Shown: positions 1 to 5,968 of the stretch, one piece after another
How the letters are laid out: each line of letters opens with the position of its first letter
How positions within the stretch are numbered: the stretch's first letter is position 1
Origin: Muribaculaceae bacterium
Lineage (GTDB): Bacteria > Bacteroidota > Bacteroidia > Bacteroidales > Muribaculaceae
NCBI GenBank assembly: GCA_009775375.1
Contig: VSPO01000151.1
Span: forward strand, 1-5,968
Direction of reading: 5' to 3'
DNA: 5,968 nucleotides
The notes under the pieces: generated by a model
Seen by the model: only the letters and a program-made list of their open reading frames with translations
What the model was told of the DNA's origin: nothing
Database searches by the model: none
Position numbers and translations under genes: made by a program

Positions 1-21
1 GGGCAAAGTTAACACTTTCCC
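1..21. repeat. Small imperfect hairpin at the window edge
   Basis: GGG (1-3) and AAAGT (5-9) pair with ACTTT (14-18) and CCC (19-21), with C4 bulged and a TAAC loop. It may belong to a neighbouring feature to the left of the window. Nothing else supports a function. The surrounding 1-134 stretch holds no convincing open reading frame. Confidence 0.25.
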
Positions 22-79
22 TTGAATCTACATCATTTAGGCTCCATAACGTTGCACTTCGTTTTGGAATCTACAGATG

Positions 80-106
80 TTTTTTGATTGTTTTTTGATT
101 GTTTTT
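80..106. repeat. T-rich tandem repeat (11-base unit)
   Basis: The unit TTTTTTGATTG occurs twice in direct succession (80-90 and 91-101), followed by a partial third copy of five T. It lies past the operon's stem-loop in non-coding DNA. It may be simple slippage-prone sequence. No gene depends on it within the window. Confidence 0.5.
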
Positions 107-134
107 GCTTAATTAAGTGGCCTGTTATGATTAA

Positions 135-165
135 ATGCCTCCGGAGAGTGGTTCTCCGGAGGCAT
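135..165 (-). terminator. Stem-loop after the peptidase gene, probable intrinsic terminator
   Basis: Arms 135-147 and 153-165 are perfectly complementary over 13 bp (ATGCCTCCGGAGA with its reverse complement), around a 5-base loop. On the minus strand it lies 51 bases after the peptidase stop and is followed by TTAATCATAAC, so the T tract is short and weak. On the plus strand no T-run follows. The position and stem strength support a terminator for the operon, possibly an imperfect one that also protects the mRNA 3' end. Confidence 0.75.
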
Positions 166-216
166 CGTTGAGGATAAAGGTGGATGGTGATTGAGGAGCG
201 GTCAGGGAGTGTGCTC

Positions 217-1257
217 TTACAACGCGGGAGGCACTATGACTGTCCAGGAATTGTGGTTGATGGAGGTGGCCACCTCGTTGGCAAGATAATAGCGGTTGGA
301 CCCGTATGGAGTTCCGTCGCTGTATTTTAGATCGAGTCCCCATGGATCGTGCACTTCAAACCATGTCACTCCATTGACCACCCTGTAGCCTTTGATGAGG
401 AGGAAATGTCCGTTGCTGCCCGGATAGTATTTGTGGGTGCGGTATTCCTTTGAGGCGGCGGTCTGTTGTGAGATATTCGACATCTTGAGGCAGCTGATGG
501 CCAGGTTTCCTTCATCAAGTCGCTCGCGGATTGTTTTCACGTAGTAGTCGAATGTGGAGTCCCAGAAATCCCAGTAGTATGCCTGCACTCCATGGTTGTT
601 CAGGAAGTTGTAGACATCACGTGGATACCACCATATCCCGCCATCGATTTCACTGTATGGAGTTTCGTTTCTTGCGTCTTCCACACTGTAGCGGCTATCT
701 GGATATGCCCACTTGAGAGCCATGGCGGAACATGCCGGACCGCAGTTGTCGTCGGAGTTGGCTCCCGTGTGCTGTTGCTGCATGTAGAATCCATCGGGAG
801 ACGAGCCATCGTTCGACACTTCCGCTGTCAGGCAGTTGCCCATGCCATAGCGACTGGTATGGCTGTTGTTGGTGACCGTGACTCTCCATCGGCGGGAAGT
901 GGATTTGTCGGCTGAAGTCACAGTATAGAGCACAAGATTGCTGAAGTCCATTTCAGATGCTCCGCTGACTTGAGGCTCATAGTTTATACTGACCGTGGCA
1001 CCGTCGGAAACGGTGATTTCAGGGCGAAGCGAGCTCAAATCAGTCACGGAATATGGGAGCTGGACATACACTGTGCTGTTTTCAGCATCAATTTGGGCTT
1101 TCGCGTCGAATCCGCTGATTGAATAGCTGGTAAAGTCGGCTTTTGAGTTTTCACCAACCGGACTCTCGTCATCCGAACATGATGTGGCGAGAAATGCCAG
1201 CAGAGGGATAAGCAGCAGACAGACATTCTTGCCGGAAGGCATAAATGTTGTTTTCAT
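217..1257 (-). CDS. Surface lipoprotein with DUF5018-like domain and C39-like cysteine peptidase domain
   Basis: A 346-residue protein that probably cleaves peptides at the outer cell surface. The sequence shows a lipoprotein signal ending in LATSC (Cys27), followed by SDDE. Acidic runs of this kind just after the cysteine act as surface-export signals in Bacteroidetes. Residues about 40-129 resemble the immunoglobulin-like DUF5018 domain (LP-x-VTDLSSLRPEITVSDGATVS, then DFSN, YTVTS and RWRVTVT). Residues about 155-340 look like a C39-like (Peptidase_C39_2) papain-fold domain: Gln160-162 for the oxyanion hole, nucleophile Cys172 in DNCGPAC, His284 in NGHFLLIKGY and Asp304 in VHDPWG. All expected catalytic residues are present, so it should be active. 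There is no ATP-binding cassette or membrane domain, so it is not a bacteriocin exporter. The ATG at 1255-1257 sits directly before a normal signal peptide, after an A-rich leader. It is the last gene of the susCD operon. The substrate is unknown, and the DUF5018 assignment is by pattern only. Confidence 0.9.
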   Translation of the reverse strand: MKTTFMPSGKNVCLLLIPLLAFLATSCSDDESPVGENSKADFTSYSISGFDAKAQIDAENSTVYVQLPYSVTDLSSLRPEITVSDGATVSINYEPQVSGASEMDFSNLVLYTVTSADKSTSRRWRVTVTNNSHTSRYGMGNCLTAEVSNDGSSPDGFYMQQQHTGANSDDNCGPACSAMALKWAYPDSRYSVEDARNETPYSEIDGGIWWYPRDVYNFLNNHGVQAYYWDFWDSTFDYYVKTIRERLDEGNLAISCLKMSNISQQTAASKEYRTHKYYPGSNGHFLLIKGYRVVNGVTWFEVHDPWGLDLKYSDGTPYGSNRYYLANEVATSINHNSWTVIVPPAL

Positions 1258-1296
1258 TGCTTTAGATTTTGGTTAATGTCTTATTTTTTTGTGATT

Positions 1297-1314
1297 AAAG
1301 GGATATTTCCCTTT
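1297..1314 (-). repeat. Intergenic hairpin between susD and the peptidase gene
   Basis: A perfect 7-bp inverted repeat, AAAGGGA at 1297-1303 and TCCCTTT at 1308-1314, with a 4-base loop. It lies in the 83-base spacer, 39 bases before the peptidase start codon. On the minus strand it is followed by AATCACAAAAAAA rather than a T-run, so it is not a good intrinsic terminator. It could be an RNA processing or stability element that sets the ratio of peptidase to transporter. The function is inference. Confidence 0.45.
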
Positions 1315-1340
1315 GAAATTATTGGGCCGCATGGTTGCTG

Positions 1341-2819
1341 TCAACGTGGTGCATAGCCAGGATTCTGTGGCATTTCAGGATTGAAAGTGAATTGGGTTTG
1401 TGAGATCGGGAGCACACATTTGAAATAGTCCCAGTTGATTTCTTCCGGAGCTCCGGAAAGATGTTTGCCCCCTTTCCTTACGATAGTTTTTCCATTGCGC
1501 AACATGTCGAAGAAGCGATGGCCTTCGCCGATAAGCTCCAGTCTACGCTCTTCGAGCACCTTGTCGAGCGTGAAGTCGGCGTCGCTCACTTCATTGGCCG
1601 GGTTTGCACGCATGGCTATTTCATTGAGATATGCGAGAGCTTTGGCGCGGTCGGAGCCTCCGTTTTTGAGACCGGCTTCAGCTGCGATCAGATAGAGCTC
1701 CGACATACGGATCACAGTGTAGTTGTTTTCATAGGATGTGGTCCAGTATCCTCCGCTGCCCGGATATTTAGTCAGGATATAGTAGAAAACGCCACTCCCC
1801 CCGTCTTCCTCATACGCCACCATTGAGTTGCGGATGTCGTTGTCGCGCTGTCGGATGAACATACCGAAGTCGTCGGTGACCACTCCTGCGGCATATCCCC
1901 ACCAATTAAGCATATATGCCATGCAGTCGCGTCCGTTGTTAGAACTTGACGTGTTTGCGATTTGAAACAATGCTTCCGGGCCAAACTTGTTGTCAAGATT
2001 GAACATTGCCTGATAAGCCTCACGATTTACGAGATAGTGGTCGCCATTGTTCTTAAGGGCTTCAATTAGCTGACTCGCGGTTGCGAAAGCAAGATCATTC
2101 TTCTCGCAGTATAGATACACGCGGGCCAGAAGGGCACGCGCGGCGTAGGCGTTGATGTGGCCGTTGTCTTTTGCGGATGATAGCAGGGGAATCGCTTCCT
2201 TCAATTTGTCGATAATAAAATCATAGCATTGCGCGACAGTGCTTCTTTCGGGATTTTCGTCGAACCCGATAGCATGGTCTACGATTGGCACGCCCCATGA
2301 TTCGCCGTTATCTTTTGCAAATGGATATCCGTAGAGGCGGGTCAGGTCGAAATGGCATAACGCAATTATCGCGAGTGCTTGTCCCTTATAGTTGTCGAGT
2401 TGATCGGCTGTCGCATCCTTGATATCTCCGTTTTCGATGGCCCGGATAATGTTCCATGCGTTCCTTACAATATAGTATGGACGTCCCCACAGACCGCCGT
2501 TGTTGGGATTCTGAGTGGAATGCTGATACATATAGAAGGAGTGGAAGCTTCTGGAGCTTGACCAGTAGGTGGGCTGCATGTCGTCTCCTCTCATGTCGCC
2601 GTATAGAAACATTGCGGAATTATAATAGTATGTGCTTGCCATCAGTGAATACAGGCCGTTGTTCGCGACAATCACGTCTTGGAGAGAGGTGATAGCCTCT
2701 CCCGTGGTGATGGCATCGGATGGTGACTTGTCGAGGAAGCTGTCTGAACATCCTGAAGCGATAATGGCGAGTCCGGCCATCAGAATCGAATATATGTATT
2801 TTTTCATTGTCGTCTTCAT
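1341..2819 (-). CDS. susD: SusD/RagB family outer-membrane nutrient-binding lipoprotein
   Basis: Surface lipoprotein that caps the SusC barrel and binds the imported ligand. From the chosen start it is 492 residues, normal for the family, and complete at both ends. The signal peptide is MKTTMKKYIYS plus a hydrophobic stretch, with lipobox ASGC (Cys24). The mature end CSDSFLDKSPSDAIT is the classic SusD N-terminus. Family signatures in order: the TPR-like helices around ALAIIALCHFDLTRLYG (residues 148-164), NAYAARALLARVYLY (223-237), RMSELYLIAAEAG (371-383), LEERRLELIGEGHRFFDMLR (422-441), and the terminal PISQTQF..NP.MPQNPGY. I chose the ATG at 2817-2819. The ATG at 2805-2807 also gives a good signal. 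The longest reading, from 2862-2864, overlaps susC and puts a polar tail before the signal, so it is unlikely. The gene follows susC by 28 bases, so the two are cotranscribed. The family is certain, but the ligand cannot be read from the sequence. The symbol names the family, not proven starch use. Confidence 0.96.
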   Translation of the reverse strand: MKTTMKKYIYSILMAGLAIIASGCSDSFLDKSPSDAITTGEAITSLQDVIVANNGLYSLMASTYYYNSAMFLYGDMRGDDMQPTYWSSSRSFHSFYMYQHSTQNPNNGGLWGRPYYIVRNAWNIIRAIENGDIKDATADQLDNYKGQALAIIALCHFDLTRLYGYPFAKDNGESWGVPIVDHAIGFDENPERSTVAQCYDFIIDKLKEAIPLLSSAKDNGHINAYAARALLARVYLYCEKNDLAFATASQLIEALKNNGDHYLVNREAYQAMFNLDNKFGPEALFQIANTSSSNNGRDCMAYMLNWWGYAAGVVTDDFGMFIRQRDNDIRNSMVAYEEDGGSGVFYYILTKYPGSGGYWTTSYENNYTVIRMSELYLIAAEAGLKNGGSDRAKALAYLNEIAMRANPANEVSDADFTLDKVLEERRLELIGEGHRFFDMLRNGKTIVRKGGKHLSGAPEEINWDYFKCVLPISQTQFTFNPEMPQNPGYAPR

Positions 2820-2847
2820 TTTTGGTTTTGATAATATTGTCATTGAT

Positions 2848-5800
2848 TTAGAATCCGATTTCAAGCCCTATTGCCACAGTCTTTAACGGAGGAATATCGG
2901 TGTTCACCAATCCGGTTAGTTCAGGGTCATATTGGTCATATTTCGCCCAAGTCAGCAGGTTGGTGGCGGATATGTAGATACGGGCTGTTGATAGTCCTGA
3001 GGCATCAAGCCATTTGCGAGGCGCACGCACTCCGAAAGTAAGGCTTTTCAGTCGTAGATGGTCGGTGCTGTGGATTCCACGGGATGTGTGCCACCATCCT
3101 CCGTATTCTTGACCGGCCACATATCTCGGCACGTCGGTGATGTCGCCGGGTTTCTGCCAGCGCCTTCGTAGTTCGGTGCTTTTCGGAGCCATTGAGTTGT
3201 AGCCATCGTCTTGGAGTGCCCACATGTAATTGTCGTAGCTGTATCCTCCTAAGGAAAATGATAGGTTGAAACTGAGGTCGAGGATTTTGTAGCGGAAAGT
3301 GTTGGAAAGTCCTCCTGTGATGTCCGGATAACTGTCTACCAAAGGAATGCGGTCGGCAAGGTTGGGGTCTTCCACTTTCTCTCGGGAGCGGGTTCCGTCG
3401 TCTTGCAAGCGATTGGAGTAATAAAGGGGGTTCCCGTTTTGAGGATCCACGCCGGCATATTCCCGAAGAGCGAATGTGCCGAGTGAATATCCCTCCTTTA
3501 CTATGAATGCTGTGCCGTCGAAATATTCAGGCACATCGGCGAGCTTCACGACCTTGTTTTTATTGTGAGAGAGATTTAGGCTGGTGGTCCATGTGAAGTC
3601 GCGGTTGGATATGTTGGTGGAAGACAGTTCTAACTCAAAACCGGTGTTACGCATTCTGCCCACATTGTCGGTTATGCTTCCGAATCCGGTTATGGGGTTG
3701 ACGGTGCGCGACAGGAGGAGGTCTTTTGTGTCGCGGCGATACCAGTCGAGCGATATATTAAGTCTGTTGAAAAGCACTAAGTCAAGGCCGACATTGAATG
3801 TATAGTTCTTCTCCCATGAAAGGGAACTGTTGCGCAGGCTTGACTCCACCATTCCTGGCTCATCATTATAGGAATATCCGAGACTATACATCCCATAATA
3901 GCTGTAGAGGGATGTGGGGATATTGCCGTTAACGCCGTAGGAGAGCCTGAGTTTGGCATCGTTGAGCCAGGATTCGGAGAAATTCATGAATTTCTCTTTC
4001 CCGAATCTCCATGATCCTGAGAGGGCCCAGAAATTGTCCCACCTGTTGTCGGGGTCAAGTCGCGACGAACCGTCGCGGCGGAAGCTCGCCGAAAAGAAAT
4101 ATCGATCACAATAATCATAGTTTGCTCGGAACACATACGAAAGCATTGAGTCGCTGTCACGGTAATGCTCGATGCCTGCTGGCACGCTTGCATTGTTCAT
4201 GACCACCTTCTTGTCGGAGGCATAGTTCTTAGCATAGCTGAAGTTGAACTCTTTGTTCCAGCGTTTTATTTCGTATGCCGCGAGCACGTCTACGGAGTGG
4301 TCGTCGAAATCTCTGATGAAATTAAGGCGCGTCTGCGAATTATAGGTCAGATTGTCAGTATTGTATGACACTCCTTGCCCATTCGGGGTTTTCCCGTCGG
4401 AACTATTTGGCGAGAAATATCTGAACTCCTTGGTGTAGATGTAGTCCACATTGAAGAGTTCGGAGAGTCGCAAGCCGGGGATGAATGTATATCCCGCATC
4501 GATAGAGGCGAAAGTGCGGGCGATTTGCGATTTCATCTCATTGACGGAATTGTCAAGAAGAAGATTGCGGTTGATTTCAGGGATGTTTTCATTATAGCTG
4601 CCGTCGGCATTATATATGGGAATCGACGGATTCAGGGCAACTTTCAGGGCGTACATAGGATTGCTGTAATATCCTCCTCCTGGAAGGGGTTGCTTTTTTG
4701 TCAGGGAGAAGAGTGAATTCATGGCAACGTCGAAATTGTGGTAGCGGTTCGAGAAGTTAAGGTGGCCGCTGTAGCGTTCGAATCCTGATTTGTAGGCTAC
4801 GTTTTCTTGATTGGTGTAACTCACGCTGCCGGCAAAGCGGGTGTTGTCGGTTCCTCCGGCCAGGGAAAAATCGTAGTTCTGCTGATGGGCGGTGCGGAAT
4901 AGGGCATCTTCCCAGTCGGCATATCCCCCTACAGGAATCCGGGCGTAATTGTCGATCTCTTCCTCCGCATGTTCCTGAGCCCATTCGAGGGTCTGTCCGT
5001 TCAGTAGGTTGCGGTTGACGAGGCCTTCAAGAATGAGAGCCCTTCTCTCGTCGCCTCCCATTGTCGGTCTGAACTTCATTGCCAAGTCGGAAATGCCGTA
5101 GCTTGCCTTGAAATTGTAGGTGGTTTTGCCTTGTTTCCCTTTCTTTGTCGTGACGAGAATCACTCCGTTAGCTCCTCTGGCTCCATACAGAGAAGCTGAG
5201 GCTGCGTCTTTGAGCACGGTTATTGATTCGATGTCAGAGGGATTGATGGTGCTAAGGATTCCCATCCCTCCTCCGTTCATATCGTCGGTGGTCATGCTTC
5301 CGGATTCCACAGGCACTCCGTCGAGCACGAAAAGAGGAGCATTAGATGCGGAGAGCGATCCGTAGCCGCGCACCCTGATTGACGTGTTGGAACCGGGTGA
5401 ACCGTTGGAATTAATCAGACGTACGCCTGGCATGTTGGCCTCCATCATCTGAGTCATGGATATGACCGGGAGATCCTTGTGTTTGTCTGTGTTGAGCACG
5501 GATGCCGACCCCGTATAGGAAGATTTCTTGACATTGCCATATCCGGTGACAACTATTTCGTCGAGTTGTTCGGTGGATGATTCAAGCACGACAGTAATCC
5601 TGCCTGACGTGATCGGCACTTCCTTTGTCTTGGCCCCGACAAAGCTTATGACGAGTGTGTTTGCATGTTCGGGAAGCTTGGAGATTCTAAATTCCCCGTT
5701 GATGTCGGTGACTGTACCCAGTTTGGTGTCCTTTACGAGGACACTCGCACCGGGTATTGGTTCGTTGTCTTCCGCATAAATTACGATTCCTGAAATCACT

Positions 5801-5880
5801 TCGGGTGCGGAACTCCGGGAAAGAGCCGGATATGTTCCGATGAAGAACACTGCGAGAAGCAAAATAAGGCTTTTTCTCAT
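2848..5880 (-). CDS. susC: SusC/RagA family TonB-dependent outer-membrane transporter
   Basis: A 1010-residue outer-membrane barrel that imports a ligand, together with SusD, using TonB/ExbBD energy. Domains seen: a Sec signal peptide (residues 1 to about 21-25, hydrophobic LILLLAVFFIG); a carboxypeptidase-D regulatory-like domain at about 29-99 (ISGIVIYAEDNEPIPGASV..GTVTDINGEFRIS); a TonB-box-like stretch DEIVVTGYG at 107-115; a plug domain at about 120-250 with the SusC hallmarks PLFVLDGVPV and ASLYGARGANGVILVTTKKG; then the barrel to the end, including RRDGSSR at 601-607. The protein ends in Phe (GLEIGF), as expected for barrel assembly. Length and architecture are typical and I see no frameshift. 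There is no N-terminal STN signalling domain, so it is not expected to signal directly to a FecR-type anti-sigma factor. The ATG at 5878-5880 directly precedes the signal peptide. It is the first gene of the operon. The substrate is not deducible, and the symbol means the family only. Confidence 0.97.
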   Translation of the reverse strand: MRKSLILLLAVFFIGTYPALSRSSAPEVISGIVIYAEDNEPIPGASVLVKDTKLGTVTDINGEFRISKLPEHANTLVISFVGAKTKEVPITSGRITVVLESSTEQLDEIVVTGYGNVKKSSYTGSASVLNTDKHKDLPVISMTQMMEANMPGVRLINSNGSPGSNTSIRVRGYGSLSASNAPLFVLDGVPVESGSMTTDDMNGGGMGILSTINPSDIESITVLKDAASASLYGARGANGVILVTTKKGKQGKTTYNFKASYGISDLAMKFRPTMGGDERRALILEGLVNRNLLNGQTLEWAQEHAEEEIDNYARIPVGGYADWEDALFRTAHQQNYDFSLAGGTDNTRFAGSVSYTNQENVAYKSGFERYSGHLNFSNRYHNFDVAMNSLFSLTKKQPLPGGGYYSNPMYALKVALNPSIPIYNADGSYNENIPEINRNLLLDNSVNEMKSQIARTFASIDAGYTFIPGLRLSELFNVDYIYTKEFRYFSPNSSDGKTPNGQGVSYNTDNLTYNSQTRLNFIRDFDDHSVDVLAAYEIKRWNKEFNFSYAKNYASDKKVVMNNASVPAGIEHYRDSDSMLSYVFRANYDYCDRYFFSASFRRDGSSRLDPDNRWDNFWALSGSWRFGKEKFMNFSESWLNDAKLRLSYGVNGNIPTSLYSYYGMYSLGYSYNDEPGMVESSLRNSSLSWEKNYTFNVGLDLVLFNRLNISLDWYRRDTKDLLLSRTVNPITGFGSITDNVGRMRNTGFELELSSTNISNRDFTWTTSLNLSHNKNKVVKLADVPEYFDGTAFIVKEGYSLGTFALREYAGVDPQNGNPLYYSNRLQDDGTRSREKVEDPNLADRIPLVDSYPDITGGLSNTFRYKILDLSFNLSFSLGGYSYDNYMWALQDDGYNSMAPKSTELRRRWQKPGDITDVPRYVAGQEYGGWWHTSRGIHSTDHLRLKSLTFGVRAPRKWLDASGLSTARIYISATNLLTWAKYDQYDPELTGLVNTDIPPLKTVAIGLEIGF

Positions 5881-5911
5881 GGCAACAATAATTAGGGATA
5901 TTCAGTTAATG

Positions 5912-5927
5912 GCTTGATTATTCAAGC
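5912..5927 (-). repeat. Short inverted repeat in the susC leader
   Basis: GCTTGA at 5912-5917 and TCAAGC at 5922-5927 form a perfect 6-bp palindrome with a 4-base spacer, 31 bases upstream of the susC start codon. It could be a small operator or a 5' leader hairpin. I see no clear Bacteroidetes promoter (TTTG then TAnnTTTG) in the 88 bases upstream of susC, so the promoter may lie beyond the window or be degenerate. Confidence 0.3.
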
Positions 5928-5968
5928 TTAAAATGGATCGTGTCTGTCCTATTGCTGTGCCGTTTTGA

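Larger units (their letters stand above)
135..5880 (-). other. Predicted three-gene operon: susC, susD, C39-like peptidase
   Basis: All three genes lie on the minus strand with gaps of 28 and 83 bases, and the strongest hairpin in the window follows the last gene. This fits one transcript running from upstream of 5880 to the stem-loop at 135-165. The 83-base gap contains a hairpin that could lower or modulate expression of the peptidase relative to susCD. Further genes may precede susC, because the window ends only 88 bases upstream of it. The operon call is inference from spacing and orientation. Confidence 0.7.

Noticed and set aside
131..343. 70-codon minus-strand frame running through the terminal stem-loop
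   Set aside because: It overlaps the 3' end of the peptidase gene in another frame and reads through the hairpin. The product is low-complexity with no motif.
592..915. 107-codon open frame on the plus strand
   Set aside because: It lies wholly inside the peptidase gene on the opposite strand, and its product shows no recognisable domain. It is a shadow frame.
217..1257. Bacteriocin-exporter or leader-peptidase role for the C39-like protein
   Set aside because: There is no ATP-binding cassette, transmembrane region or nearby double-glycine peptide gene, and the lipobox places the protein at the outer membrane.
1315..1343. Possible promoter before the peptidase gene (TTG, 20 bases, then TAATTTCA on the minus strand)
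   Set aside because: Spacing is plausible, but the -7 box misses two of six conserved positions of TAnnTTTG and the upstream box overlaps the end of susD. Too weak to annotate.
1461..1826. 121-codon open frame on the plus strand
   Set aside because: It is antisense to the conserved C-terminal part of susD, which has clear family motifs. The translation has no known features.
4375..4716. 113-codon open frame on the plus strand
   Set aside because: It is antisense to the SusC barrel, whose frame is continuous and family-typical. It is a by-product of codon usage.
1..5968. CRISPR array, tRNA, rRNA or insertion sequence
   Set aside because: No regularly spaced repeats, cloverleaf sequence, rRNA motifs, transposase or flanking terminal repeats were seen on either strand.

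Overview
The window looks like chromosomal DNA from a member of the Bacteroidota, most likely order Bacteroidales. The main reason is a complete SusC/SusD pair, which is diagnostic of this phylum. Supporting signs are lipoprotein signals with an acidic residue run after the cysteine, and A-rich leaders without a clear Shine-Dalgarno before the start codons. The base composition looks moderate (around half G+C by eye), which would fit a gut family such as Muribaculaceae, but I cannot prove the family from this sequence.

Layout: all three genes are on the minus strand and read from right to left. Positions 5881-5968 are the upstream leader, with a short inverted repeat. Positions 2848-5880 encode a SusC-type TonB-dependent outer-membrane transporter. 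Positions 1341-2819 encode its SusD/RagB lipoprotein partner, starting 28 bases after the susC stop. After an 83-base spacer containing a 7-bp hairpin, positions 217-1257 encode a lipoprotein with an immunoglobulin-like DUF5018-type N-terminal domain and a C39-like cysteine peptidase domain. A 13-bp perfect stem-loop at 135-165 probably ends the transcript. Positions 1-134 hold no convincing gene, only a T-rich tandem repeat and a small hairpin at the window edge.

How the genes may work together: SusC and SusD form an outer-membrane barrel with a hinged lipoprotein lid that captures and imports a nutrient under TonB power. No glycoside hydrolase, polysaccharide lyase, sulfatase or regulator is visible. 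The only enzyme is a probably surface-exposed cysteine peptidase. The simplest hypothesis is a small peptide- or glycoprotein-directed uptake operon, functionally like RagAB, in which the peptidase makes or trims the ligand. This is inferred from gene order and could change if carbohydrate-active genes lie just upstream of the window. The gene families are all known. What may be less described is this particular pairing.
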